Positions 1-8,061 of a stretch of 64,000 nt of DNA are shown one piece after another (position 1 is the stretch's first letter; every line of letters starts with the position of its first letter). A model generated the notes under the pieces. It was not told the DNA's origin and searched no databases. It saw only the letters and a program-made list of their open reading frames with translations. Position numbers and translations under genes: made by a program. Origin of the DNA: Psychrobacter sp. NZS113 (lineage in GTDB: Bacteria > Pseudomonadota > Gammaproteobacteria > Pseudomonadales > Moraxellaceae). The stretch lies in NCBI RefSeq assembly GCF_015864825.1, contig NZ_JADYWL010000003.1, positions 124,001 through 188,000 on the forward strand. The letters run 5' to 3'.

Positions 1-821
1 TCGATACTCGCCGCTACCCCTATCGGCACAATCCCTCAGTCTATTGGCTACGCCACACCTTTGCAGAATATCCAGAGCTTGAACATAAAAAGTGGCTGAT
101 ATTTCCAACTATTATTGGCAATGAATATGGTCAAGAATGGTTGATCGATATTTTGGGGAATCTACAAGAGCAGTTCCCCAATATCCACGTCATCATTATG
201 GATGATGACTATAAAGATGGTGACGTGGCTCATGAAGACTTTCGCCAACGTACCAATACCTTAGGTCTGGCGGAGCGCATCACTTATGTGGGTAGCAAAC
301 GCAATGACATGCGTGAATGGTTGTCAGCAGCAAATATCGTTATGGCACTGGCCAATGAGCCTGAGTCTATCGGTATCAATGCGCTGCAAGCGATTCACTT
401 AGGCACTCCTGTTATTGGCTGGGATCAAGCGGCTTTCAGCGAAATTCTACAACCGCTCTATCCGCAAGGTCTGGTCAAAAAATACAATGCGACGTCTCTC
501 TGTAAAGCGGTTAGAAACCAGTTAGAAAGCGTGACTCGTCCGGAGATGACGAACAAGTTCACGATGCGTGAGATGATTGAGGAAACCCTCAATGTTTATC
601 AAAATCTAAGTGATATGGCGCTGGCAGAAGAGCAAGCTGAAGCCGATGCAGCAGCGGTAAGAAGAATTAAGAAGTATTTGAAACCTATTCCCAATAATAC
701 AAATAATAAAGCCAAGATTTATGATGCTAGAGCAAAGCAGAACGATTCGCTTGCCAATACAGAACCTAATAAAAAAAGGCTTTCTGAAGCACCCAACCTC
801 TCAAAAGAGACCGATACCTAA
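1..821 (+). CDS. Glycosyltransferase, C-terminal part (5' end outside window)
   Basis: The reading frame is open from the left edge (frame of position 3), so the gene starts upstream. About 272 codons are visible, ending at TAA 819-821. The visible part looks like the C-terminal Rossmann lobe of a GT-B (family 4/1-like) glycosyltransferase. It has a strand reading IHVIIMDDDY, the phrase ITYVGSKRNDMREWLSAANIVM (a displaced-terminus helix as in sugar-nucleotide binding), and the acidic segment NEPESIGINALQAIHLGTPVIG, which matches the family's E-x7-E nucleotide-sugar loop. The last 60 residues are charged and Asn/Lys-rich, probably a disordered tail. The acceptor cannot be told; an envelope glycan role is inferred. 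It is convergent with puuR. Confidence 0.75.
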   Translation, partial: DTRRYPYRHNPSVYWLRHTFAEYPELEHKKWLIFPTIIGNEYGQEWLIDILGNLQEQFPNIHVIIMDDDYKDGDVAHEDFRQRTNTLGLAERITYVGSKRNDMREWLSAANIVMALANEPESIGINALQAIHLGTPVIGWDQAAFSEILQPLYPQGLVKKYNATSLCKAVRNQLESVTRPEMTNKFTMREMIEETLNVYQNLSDMALAEEQAEADAAAVRRIKKYLKPIPNNTNNKAKIYDARAKQNDSLANTEPNKKRLSEAPNLSKETDT

Positions 822-844
822 GAAAGCCTATTATAAATGCTCAG

Positions 845-875
845 CTATCTACTGACTGTGCGCTTGTAGATAGTT
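845..875. terminator. Hairpin between convergent genes
   Basis: The inverted repeat CTATCTAC (845-852) / GTAGATAG (866-873), with two further flanking pairs including one G-T, sits between the convergent glycosyltransferase and puuR. There is no clear T-run, so it is a weak terminator candidate. Confidence 0.35.
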
Positions 876-909
876 CCATGCCCGTTCGTACCAGCCCCCA
901 CCCTTTCAA

Positions 910-1557
910 TTAATACGTCGCTGGGGTATGCGCGCTGACAATGCGCGTGATAGCATTGCTTGGATTGATAAAAGTATGTGGATGGCAGGTTTTAATCACG
1001 TAGCTATCGCCTTCATTTAACAAGTAGGTTGTGTCATCGATACGAATGATAATCTTGCCTTCGATAACTGTACCAATCTCCTCACCTTCATGAGAAATCC
1101 TATCTTCAGTCGAACTGTTCGGCTGATACACCTCAATCAAAAACCCTAGATTCTTTATCGGACTGCCATTGAATACTTGTTTGATGGAGACCCGACTGTT
1201 TGGCTCACTGATCTCTATAAGGTCTTTTGGTGTAACGACGACTCTGTCCTTACGCTCCTTCCACTCGTCACTAAAAAAGGTATTGAGGTCAGAGTCTAGC
1301 ACCTGCAGGATCGCTTTTAGCGTGTTGACAGCAGGGCTAACCTTATTACGCTCGATAGCACTGATTGAGGTATTGGTCAGTCCTGCCAGTCTCGCCAGTT
1401 TACGCTGTGAGAACCCTTTGGTAAGGCGCAGTTGATTGATTTTTTTACCGATATTCTCTTCTGGCTTTTCAACCGATTCAGACACCTCCTGCTCTTCAAC
1501 AGAGGTTACCTCATCATTGTCTGGGATATCGTTATCAGGATTTTTTTTGACTGGCAT
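910..1557 (-). CDS. puuR: PuuR-like XRE/cupin transcriptional regulator
   Basis: 215-residue regulator with an XRE helix-turn-helix at about residues 36-90 (IGKKINQLRLTKGFSQRKLA, then TNTSISAIERNKVSP) and a C-terminal cupin_2 domain at about 145-212 (HEGEEIGTVIEGKI, LNEGDSYVI, CHPHTF). This is the architecture of PuuR, the putrescine-responsive repressor of the gamma-glutamyl pathway. I chose the ATG at 1555-1557 (MPVKKNPD); a longer reading from 1605 would only add residues inside puuD. The gene overlaps the 3' end of puuD by 23 bp, so the two are probably co-transcribed and coupled. The acidic stretch at about residues 10-35 is unusual and probably flexible. The likely operators are the repeats at 2367 and 2448. 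Confidence 0.85.
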   Translation of the reverse strand: MPVKKNPDNDIPDNDEVTSVEEQEVSESVEKPEENIGKKINQLRLTKGFSQRKLARLAGLTNTSISAIERNKVSPAVNTLKAILQVLDSDLNTFFSDEWKERKDRVVVTPKDLIEISEPNSRVSIKQVFNGSPIKNLGFLIEVYQPNSSTEDRISHEGEEIGTVIEGKIIIRIDDTTYLLNEGDSYVIKTCHPHTFINPSNAITRIVSAHTPATY

Positions 1558-2272
1558 AGTGAATAAATTCCGTAAATAAAAATTTGGAAAAACCATCTTG
1601 TGCATAATTCAGCTCAGGATGCCATTGTACACCAATCATAAACGGATGTTCTATTAAGCTAATCGCCTCTACCAATCCATCACGTGCTAGCGCTTCTACG
1701 AACAAACCCTCACCCACTTTATTGATGGCTTGCTTGTGTAATGAGTTGACGTGCCACTCGTCACCAAATGCTGCAAGCTTCCCCTTAAGCTGGATAATGA
1801 CATCATGTACTGGCTGATATTGCACTTCCAGCGGTTGGGTATTGTCTTCTAAATGCTGCTCATAGAACCCTTCTACTTCACGCCAATCTGGGTGTAGCGT
1901 CCCATTGAAATGCACATTCATCTCTTGCAAACCTCGACATACTGCTAGTAAAGGTGTGCCAGATTCGGCTGAATAAGCCAGTAGTTTAAAGCTCAGCTCG
2001 TCACGATTTAAATCCTGCTTTTCTTCTACATGAGATGCGCCATAACGTATCGGCGCGACATTACTATAACTCCCTGTCAATACAATACCATCTGCCAGCG
2101 CGACCAATGCATCAAAGTTCTCGCTGTCAGCAGCCGTATAGGGAAGCAGTATCGGATTGCCACCATAATGCTGGATAGCATCGATGTATTTTTGATATAC
2201 CGCTTGGGCTGGCTGGCCGTCCACCATTTTGTGACACGAGACGATAGCGATGATAGGTCTAGAGGTAGGCAT
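1535..2272 (-). CDS. puuD: Gamma-glutamyl-gamma-aminobutyrate hydrolase (peptidase C26)
   Basis: 245-residue class I glutamine-amidotransferase-like hydrolase. PuuD releases GABA and glutamate from gamma-glutamyl-GABA, the last step of the Puu pathway. The nucleophile elbow LLAVCRGLQEMN places the catalytic Cys at about residue 112. The His/Glu pair is in GVQWHPE near the C-terminus, and GIVLTGSYSNV is the usual glycine-rich loop. Length matches the family (about 250). It is the first gene of a minus-strand puuD-puuR pair, divergent from puuA across a 357-bp regulatory spacer. Confidence 0.9.
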   Translation of the reverse strand: MPTSRPIIAIVSCHKMVDGQPAQAVYQKYIDAIQHYGGNPILLPYTAADSENFDALVALADGIVLTGSYSNVAPIRYGASHVEEKQDLNRDELSFKLLAYSAESGTPLLAVCRGLQEMNVHFNGTLHPDWREVEGFYEQHLEDNTQPLEVQYQPVHDVIIQLKGKLAAFGDEWHVNSLHKQAINKVGEGLFVEALARDGLVEAISLIEHPFMIGVQWHPELNYAQDGFSKFLFTEFIHYASQKKS

Positions 2273-2366
2273 GTGATTTTCCCTAAATGTGATATCTGTA
2301 CCTAGATGTCCAGATACTGCGGTATTTAACTTGACTAAAATTTATCATAACTGCCTAGTAAATGTA

Positions 2367-2381
2367 AACTATAAACTTCAT
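2367..2381 (+). promoter_or_regulatory. Putative PuuR operator, copy 1
   Basis: AACTATAAACTTCAT, identical to the copy at 2448-2462. It lies on the puuD side of the spacer and abuts a TTTACA-like -35 hexamer on the minus strand (complement of 2363-2368), which would place it at the divergent puuD promoter. Assignment to PuuR is inferred from position; the E. coli PuuR motif is only loosely similar. Confidence 0.55.
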
Positions 2382-2442
2382 TGTCGATTAAATTGGTTTA
2401 TATGGGTTATATAAATTACTTTTTAATAATTATAAATAAATA

Positions 2443-2471
2443 TTGACAACTATAAACTTCATCCATATATT
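2443..2471 (+). promoter_or_regulatory. puuA promoter with operator copy 2 in its spacer
   Basis: The -35 box TTGACA (2443-2448) and -10 box TATATT (2466-2471) are separated by exactly 17 bp. The second copy of the repeat AACTATAAACTTCAT (2448-2462) occupies the spacer, so a bound repressor would block RNA polymerase directly. Confidence 0.7.
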
Positions 2472-2629
2472 AAAAGGCATCTTCATGACAGAAAACAAAT
2501 TTTATACATTGAGCAAGTTCATAGACAGCATTCTAAAATTCGTCAAGTACTTAATGCTAAGTATCTAATATTGTTAGTTAAAGTTTAAAAACCAACCAAA
2601 TCGTTTAAAGACTGACAGGGATAGAAGAG

Positions 2630-3976
2630 ATGACAACGAATAGTGACACTATAAGCGCGGCCACAAATAGTACCGAGTATGTCTATGTTGCAGCAGGTGA
2701 TATAAACGGCTTGCTTCGCGGTAAACGTATCCCATTTAACCAAATGGAAAAAGCACAAGCTGGTGGCATCCGACTACCTTTATCTATTTTAGGTGTCGAT
2801 ATTTGGGGGGCTGATGTCATCGAATCCTCTCAGTGTAATGGTGATATCGATGCCATTGCTCGCCCTACCGGTCGTGCCGCTTACCCTCTTCTGAACACCA
2901 GCGCACCTTCCTCACTCCTACCTATCTGGCTCTATACCGAAGACAATGAGCCCTATTACGGTGACGCCAGACACGTTTTAGACTTTATCAGCAAAAAATT
3001 CAAAGCGCTTGGCTTGACGCCAGTAATGGCCACGGAACTTGAGTTTTATTTGGTTGACTACACAGAAGGTGAAACGCCAAAACCGCCTATTCGTCCAAAA
3101 AATGGTTTGAGATTAAATAAAACCTCTATTCTAAGCATCAATGATTTATTACAGTTTGATGAGTTTTTAGACGAAGTATATGAACAGTGTGAGAAACTCG
3201 ATATTCCTGTTGATGCTGCATTGGCAGAGAATGGCTGTGGTCAGTTTGAGATTAACCTACTACATGTCGATGATCCGTTAAAAGCCGCTGATGATGCAAT
3301 ACTATTTAAACAAGTTGTCAAAGCGGTCGCTGCTCGTCGCAAGCTCACGGCTACCTTTATGGCAAAACCATTTGGTCTACAGTCAGGTAATGGCTTTCAT
3401 GTACATTGCAGCTTATTGGATAAAGATGGCAATAATGTCTTTGACGATGGCTCAGATGAAGGCTCAGATATGCTACGTCATGCCGTCGCTGGCCTATTGA
3501 AAACAATGTCAGATTGCACCCTATTATTTGCACCACATGTCAACTCTTATCGCCGCTTTGCACCAGGCACCTTGGCACCAAACAATGTGTCATGGGGTTA
3601 TGAAAACCGTACAGCAGCGGTACGTATTCCAGGTGGCGATCCAAAAGCACGCCGTATTGAGCATCGCGTCTCTGGCGCTGATGCCAACCCTTATCTCGTC
3701 TGCAGTGCGGTACTGGCAGGTATGTTATATGGCATCGAAAACAAACTAGAAGCGCCAGATCCAATCAATAGCATTACTTATAATGAAGAAGAGCTGAAAA
3801 CTTTACCGTTAGATTGGCTCTCAGCCATCCGGAAGTTTGAAAGCAGTGATGTCATCGATGCATTATTCCCAAGCGAGATGATTGAACTTCTGATTGCCGT
3901 CAAAAAGCAAGAAGCCAAGCGCTTTGCTCAGCAAGTCACCAATCTTGAATACCTTACTTATTTACAGGACGTTTAA
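2630..3976 (+). CDS. puuA: Gamma-glutamylputrescine synthetase
   Basis: 448-residue glutamine-synthetase-family ligase. PuuA joins glutamate to putrescine using ATP, the entry step of the gamma-glutamyl putrescine pathway. GS-fold signatures are visible: the N-terminal beta-grasp, then ATELEFYLVDY, AENGCGQFEINLLH, GNGFHVHCSLLD (ATP/metal site) and NRTAAVRIPGGDPKARRIEHR with NPYL, typical of GS-III/PuuA-type enzymes. A purine-rich AGAAGAG precedes the ATG at 2630. The puuB start follows its TAA by 2 bp, so the genes form an operon. GlnA-like gamma-glutamyl-amine ligases for other amines cannot be excluded, but the neighbourhood favours PuuA. Confidence 0.88.
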   Translation: MTTNSDTISAATNSTEYVYVAAGDINGLLRGKRIPFNQMEKAQAGGIRLPLSILGVDIWGADVIESSQCNGDIDAIARPTGRAAYPLLNTSAPSSLLPIWLYTEDNEPYYGDARHVLDFISKKFKALGLTPVMATELEFYLVDYTEGETPKPPIRPKNGLRLNKTSILSINDLLQFDEFLDEVYEQCEKLDIPVDAALAENGCGQFEINLLHVDDPLKAADDAILFKQVVKAVAARRKLTATFMAKPFGLQSGNGFHVHCSLLDKDGNNVFDDGSDEGSDMLRHAVAGLLKTMSDCTLLFAPHVNSYRRFAPGTLAPNNVSWGYENRTAAVRIPGGDPKARRIEHRVSGADANPYLVCSAVLAGMLYGIENKLEAPDPINSITYNEEELKTLPLDWLSAIRKFESSDVIDALFPSEMIELLIAVKKQEAKRFAQQVTNLEYLTYLQDV

Positions 3977-3977
3977 T

Positions 3978-5309
3978 ATGTCAAATAGCAAACCGTCTAA
4001 TAACATGCGCAATATCCCGCACTACTCAGATAAAGGACAGTATCCTGATAGCTACTATGCTGCTAGTCGTAACCCCAAACCTGATAGACCAAAATTAGAA
4101 AATGACATTCAGGTTGAGATTTGCGTGGTCGGTGGTGGCTATAGCGGTCTATCTACGGCGCTGCATCTCATGGAGACAGATCATGAAGTGGTGGTACTTG
4201 AAGGCGCACAGATTGGCTGGGGTGCTTCAGGTCGCAATGGTGGTCAGATTGTCAACGGTCTAAATGCCAGCTTAGAAAAAATCAAAAGCTCTTATGGTCA
4301 ACAAAATGCTGATTTTGTCGGTCAGCTAGTAACACGCGGTGGCAAAATTATTCGTCGATTAATCCAAGACTATGACATCAGCTGCGACCTCAAAGAAAAA
4401 AATATCTTTGCTGCCTTAAATAATGGGCAGTTAAGAGATCTACAAAAAACGCATGCGCTGTGGGAAAGACACGGCATGCACGATCGCGAAATGCTAGACA
4501 AATATGGCATGCAAGAGCATATCAAGTCAGAGGCATATGTAGGCGGGGTTATCGATCACTCAGGTGGACATTTTCATCCACTAAATCTTGCGCTTGGTGA
4601 AGCCGCTGCCATTGAATCACGTGGTGGTACTATTTATGAAAACACCTTAGTCGTTGATGTTGAATATGCTGACGACCATATCAAGGTCATCACTGAGTTC
4701 GGTACAGTCACTTGTAAACAAGCCGTTATGTGCGGTAATGCGTACCTAAATAAAGTCATTCCAAAATTGACCGACCGTGTCATGCCAGTATCGACACAAA
4801 TTATCGCTACCGAACCATTAGGTGACTTAGCAGATAAGCTGCTCCCAACTGACGTCTGTGTAGAAGATGTCCGCTATATCCTTGATTACTACCGCCTGTC
4901 AGCAGATAAGCGCATGTTGTTCGGTGGTGGTACGGTCTATGGTGGTCAAGACCCCTCTGATATCACTGCCAAAATCAGACCCAACATGAATAAGATTTTT
5001 CCAGAACTGCGTGATGTAAAAATCGACTATGCATGGAGTGGCAACTTTGCCTTGTCTTTTTCACGCGTACCGCAGATGGGTAAGCTACATGATCGAGTGT
5101 ATTTCGCCCATGGTTATAGTGGTCATGGTGTGACAGGCTCGCATCTGTTTGGACAGATATTGGCCGATGCCATCAACGGCAACACCAAAGAGTTTGACAC
5201 GTTTGCGAAAATCCCATGGATTCCTTTCCCTGGTGGTCGCGCACTACGAGTGCCCTACTCTATGATGGGATCATGGTGGTACGCGCTAAAAGACACGACT
5301 GGCTTATAA
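3978..5309 (+). CDS. puuB: Gamma-glutamylputrescine oxidase (FAD-dependent)
   Basis: 443-residue DAO-type flavoprotein. PuuB oxidises gamma-glutamylputrescine to gamma-glutamyl-gamma-aminobutyraldehyde, releasing ammonia and hydrogen peroxide. The dinucleotide motif VEICVVGGGYSGLSTALHL lies near residues 40-60, followed by GAQIGWGASGRNGGQI (the FAD-contact segment of this family) and a C-terminal SGHGVTGSHLFGQILADA. I chose the ATG at 3978 (MSNSKPSNN), preceded by ACAGGACG and 1 bp after the puuA stop, rather than an upstream in-frame start inside puuA. Length fits the E. coli enzyme (about 426). Confidence 0.88.
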   Translation: MSNSKPSNNMRNIPHYSDKGQYPDSYYAASRNPKPDRPKLENDIQVEICVVGGGYSGLSTALHLMETDHEVVVLEGAQIGWGASGRNGGQIVNGLNASLEKIKSSYGQQNADFVGQLVTRGGKIIRRLIQDYDISCDLKEKNIFAALNNGQLRDLQKTHALWERHGMHDREMLDKYGMQEHIKSEAYVGGVIDHSGGHFHPLNLALGEAAAIESRGGTIYENTLVVDVEYADDHIKVITEFGTVTCKQAVMCGNAYLNKVIPKLTDRVMPVSTQIIATEPLGDLADKLLPTDVCVEDVRYILDYYRLSADKRMLFGGGTVYGGQDPSDITAKIRPNMNKIFPELRDVKIDYAWSGNFALSFSRVPQMGKLHDRVYFAHGYSGHGVTGSHLFGQILADAINGNTKEFDTFAKIPWIPFPGGRALRVPYSMMGSWWYALKDTTGL

Positions 5310-5317
5310 GTACTAAT

Positions 5318-5420
5318 AATGGCTTCGACGCACTGCAGGATTATGCAGTACAACGAAGCCATTAATGTATTGGATTGTTATTACTATCTCGATAGGAAGT
5401 CCACTCGCATTTCCTATCGA
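5318..5420 (+). other. Two tandem hairpins between puuB and the NhaC-family gene
   Basis: Hairpin 1: AATGGCTTCG (5318-5327) / CGAAGCCATT (5354-5363), with an inner ACTGCA/TGCAGT pair. Hairpin 2: TCGATAGGAA (5389-5398) / TTCCTATCGA (5411-5420), a perfect 10-bp stem. Neither is followed by a T-run, so they look more like processing, stability or leader elements than intrinsic terminators. Confidence 0.55.
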
Positions 5421-5482
5421 TCATTACCCTAAAAACAGGATCTTTTCTATATAAGCCATAATGTCACATTAGGAGTGTAACC

Positions 5483-6976
5483 ATGAACATGAAACTCAAT
5501 GATGCCGTTGAAGGACAGTATCATAACAAGCGAGTTTTTCTCACTGTCGTAGTGGGAATAGCCATATATCTTGCCTTTGTCTGGTTATCATCCAGCCGCG
5601 ATGCCTCAGAGTCTTGGGGCATACTATCCCTACTACCCACCATGCTAGTACTCATCATTGCTATTATTTCTAGACGCCCCTTTGAGTCAATGATGGCAGG
5701 CTGTGTTGCTGGCCTCGTGATGCTCAATCCATTCGATTTAGTCTCTCCATTTGCAGACAATATCTCAGCCGTACTCGGTAACGAAACCATTATTTGGATT
5801 GTTCTGGTTTGTGGCCTCATGGGTGGTCTTATCCAATTGCTTGAAGTTAGTGGTTGTTTAGATGGCTTTAGTGAATGGCTCAAAAGAATCATTAAATCAC
5901 GCCGACAATCATTACTCGCGACCTTTGCGTTGGGTGTTGTGGTATTCATTGATGATTACCTAAACTGTTTGGCGGTTTCTACTTCAGTCAAAAAACTCAC
6001 AGATACTTATGGTGTATCGCGTGAAAAGCTTGCCTATATCGTCGATTCTACCGCTGCACCAATGTGTGTGATCGTTCCTATCTCTACATGGGCGGTCTAC
6101 TTTTCAGGCCTGTTAGAAGAAAACGGCGTGGCAGCAGACGGCGCTGGCATGTCACTCTACATCAGCTCTATTCCATTCATGGCTTACGCTTGGTTTGCGC
6201 TGCTTATTGTGTTCTTGGTGGCCTACGGTATCATAGGCGATTGGGGCCCAATGAAACGTGCAGAGAAACGTGCGAAAGAAGGCAGCCCTGTTCCAGAAGA
6301 CTTTATCGATGAGCAGTTGGTTTCAAATGTGAAAGCCAAACGTACGTTATCATTCAAAGCCAATATTTTTAACTTTGCATTCCCAATGATATTGCTGATC
6401 GTCTCGACTATTTACTTTGAAGTGGATTTATTAAGAGGCGCATTGCTCACCTGTTTTGTGACCGTGATGGTCTATTGGGCACAAGGTCTTTTAAGTTTTG
6501 AGACGCAAGTAGAATCGATTTTTACAGGCTTTAAAGTCATGTTATATCCATTATCGACCGTTATTGGTGGTTTCTTTTTGAAAGCCATTAACGACGAGCT
6601 TGGTATGACCATGTATGTGATTGACGCTATCTCACCGCACATGACGATTATTATCTTCCCTGCTGTTATTTTCGCTGTTATGGCTTTCTTAACCTTTGCG
6701 ACCTCATCAAGCTGGGGTCTATATGTCCTTGCCATGCCGATTGTATTTCCAGTAGCAGCAGCGCTAGGTGTTAGCACGCCATTGGTCATCGGTGCTTTGT
6801 TATCAGCGTCATCATTTGGTAGCCATGCTTGCTTCTTTAGTGATTCATCATTACTAGCTGCACAAGGTGCTGGTTGCTCACCCATGCAGCATGCGTTCAC
6901 ACAGTTCCCTTACGCGATGCTTGGTGCTGTGCTGTCGGTTGCTACCTTCTTAGGATTAGGTTTTATGATGGCTTAA
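5483..6976 (+). CDS. NhaC-family Na+/H+ antiporter-like carrier
   Basis: 497-residue polytopic inner-membrane protein with roughly 11-13 hydrophobic segments. It begins with a membrane helix near residues 20-36 and contains the family-like segments VVFIDDYLNCLAVSTSVKKL, STAAPMCVIVPISTWAVYFSG and SSFGSHACFFSDSSLLAAQGAGC. This is the NhaC/ion-transporter superfamily, whose members exchange Na+ and H+ or carry organic ions and amino acids. It starts at ATG 5483 after TAGGAGTG. Lying between puuB and aguB, it may import or exchange a polyamine or its precursor; this is inference from context, since substrates of this family are poorly predicted by sequence. Confidence 0.75.
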   Translation: MNMKLNDAVEGQYHNKRVFLTVVVGIAIYLAFVWLSSSRDASESWGILSLLPTMLVLIIAIISRRPFESMMAGCVAGLVMLNPFDLVSPFADNISAVLGNETIIWIVLVCGLMGGLIQLLEVSGCLDGFSEWLKRIIKSRRQSLLATFALGVVVFIDDYLNCLAVSTSVKKLTDTYGVSREKLAYIVDSTAAPMCVIVPISTWAVYFSGLLEENGVAADGAGMSLYISSIPFMAYAWFALLIVFLVAYGIIGDWGPMKRAEKRAKEGSPVPEDFIDEQLVSNVKAKRTLSFKANIFNFAFPMILLIVSTIYFEVDLLRGALLTCFVTVMVYWAQGLLSFETQVESIFTGFKVMLYPLSTVIGGFFLKAINDELGMTMYVIDAISPHMTIIIFPAVIFAVMAFLTFATSSSWGLYVLAMPIVFPVAAALGVSTPLVIGALLSASSFGSHACFFSDSSLLAAQGAGCSPMQHAFTQFPYAMLGAVLSVATFLGLGFMMA

Positions 6977-7042
6977 CACTAGATAGTGAGTAAAGAAACT
7001 GCTACTGCTACTCTCACTGCTAAATAACTTCTTAACCACAAT

Positions 7043-7072
7043 ACGGTTTAAATACATCACTATTTAAACCGT
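7043..7072 (+). other. Perfect 12-bp hairpin upstream of aguB
   Basis: ACGGTTTAAATA (7043-7054), loop CATCAC, TATTTAAACCGT (7061-7072). It lies in the 167-bp gap after the carrier gene and about 70 bp before aguB. No T-run follows. It may be a leader element, an mRNA-stabilising stem or an operator palindrome. Confidence 0.5.
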
Positions 7073-7143
7073 TAGTATGACAAGAAACTACTTTTATCAA
7101 TTTTATTACCTGAAAATCTAATGTTACTCAAAGGAGCTACATC

Positions 7144-8013
7144 ATGCGATCCGTTACTGTCGCCAGCACTCAAATCGCTTGCACTTGGGACAAACAAGAC
7201 AACATCGATAAAGCAACCGCATTGGTTACTGAAGCTGCGAAAGCTGGTGCCAATATCATCTTGCTACAAGAGTTATTTGAGACCCCTTATTTTTGCCAAG
7301 TGCATGATTTTGAATATTTCAACTTGGCTACCGAAGTCGAGCACAATACAGCCATTAATCATTTCAAAGAACTGGCCAAGTCGCTTGAAGTGGTACTGCC
7401 TATTAGCTTTTATGAAAAGTCAGGCAATTCAATGTTTAATAGCGTGACCATTATTGATGCCGATGGCGAGATACTAGGTACCTACCGTAAGACGCACATT
7501 CCAGATGGTATCCCTTACGCCGAAAAATTCTACTTCACGCCTAGTGATACTGGGTTTAAAGTTTGGAACACTGAGTACGGCAAAATCGGCGTTGGTATTT
7601 GCTGGGATCAATGGTTCCCAGAATGCGCGCGCAGCATGGCATTGATGGGTGCAGAGATACTGCTATATCCAACCGCCATTGGTGATGAGCCAACCCTAAA
7701 TATCAACTCAACTGGCCACTGGCAGCGCTGTATGCAAGGACACTCTGCGGCTAACCTCATGCCAGTTATTGCCTCCAACCGTATTGGTGAAGAAACCATC
7801 AGCCAAAATGGTACTGACAGCACGATGCAGTTTTATGGCAGCTCGTTTATCACTGATGGACGCGGCGAGATTATACAAGAAGCCTCAACCGATAAAAGCG
7901 AATTTATCATGGCCACCTTTGATCTGGATGCACTGGCAGAACAGCGTCGTCAATGGGGCGTGTTCCGTGACCGTCGCCCATCAATGTATGGCACATTGCT
8001 CACGCACGGCTAA
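7144..8013 (+). CDS. aguB: N-carbamoylputrescine amidase
   Basis: 289-residue nitrilase-superfamily enzyme. It hydrolyses N-carbamoylputrescine to putrescine, CO2 and ammonia. The Glu-Lys-Cys triad is visible in ILLQELFETPYFCQ (Glu), YRKTHIPDG (Lys) and GVGICWDQWFPE (Cys). The PYFCQ and PYAEKFYF phrases are typical of AguB. The start at 7144 has a strong AAAGGAG box. aguA follows 48 bp later, so together they convert agmatine to putrescine and feed puuA. Confidence 0.92.
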   Translation: MRSVTVASTQIACTWDKQDNIDKATALVTEAAKAGANIILLQELFETPYFCQVHDFEYFNLATEVEHNTAINHFKELAKSLEVVLPISFYEKSGNSMFNSVTIIDADGEILGTYRKTHIPDGIPYAEKFYFTPSDTGFKVWNTEYGKIGVGICWDQWFPECARSMALMGAEILLYPTAIGDEPTLNINSTGHWQRCMQGHSAANLMPVIASNRIGEETISQNGTDSTMQFYGSSFITDGRGEIIQEASTDKSEFIMATFDLDALAEQRRQWGVFRDRRPSMYGTLLTHG

Positions 8014-8061
8014 CCCACTTCCTATACTTTTATAACCACTTGAGTGCGATAAGGTGACTTT

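Larger units (their letters stand above)
2273..2629. promoter_or_regulatory. Divergent puuD/puuA control region
   Basis: 357-bp AT-rich spacer between the divergent puuDR and puuAB operons. It contains two exact copies of a 15-bp repeat and a strong sigma70-type promoter for puuA (listed separately). No ORF of note is present. The puuA transcript would carry a leader of about 150 nt. Confidence 0.7.

Noticed and set aside
1169..1435. Reading frame on the plus strand inside puuR
   Set aside because: Antisense shadow of a gene with clear domain signatures.
5521..5949. 142-codon minus-strand frame opposite the NhaC-family gene
   Set aside because: Low-complexity Ser/Thr-rich product opposite a conserved membrane protein; a codon-bias shadow.
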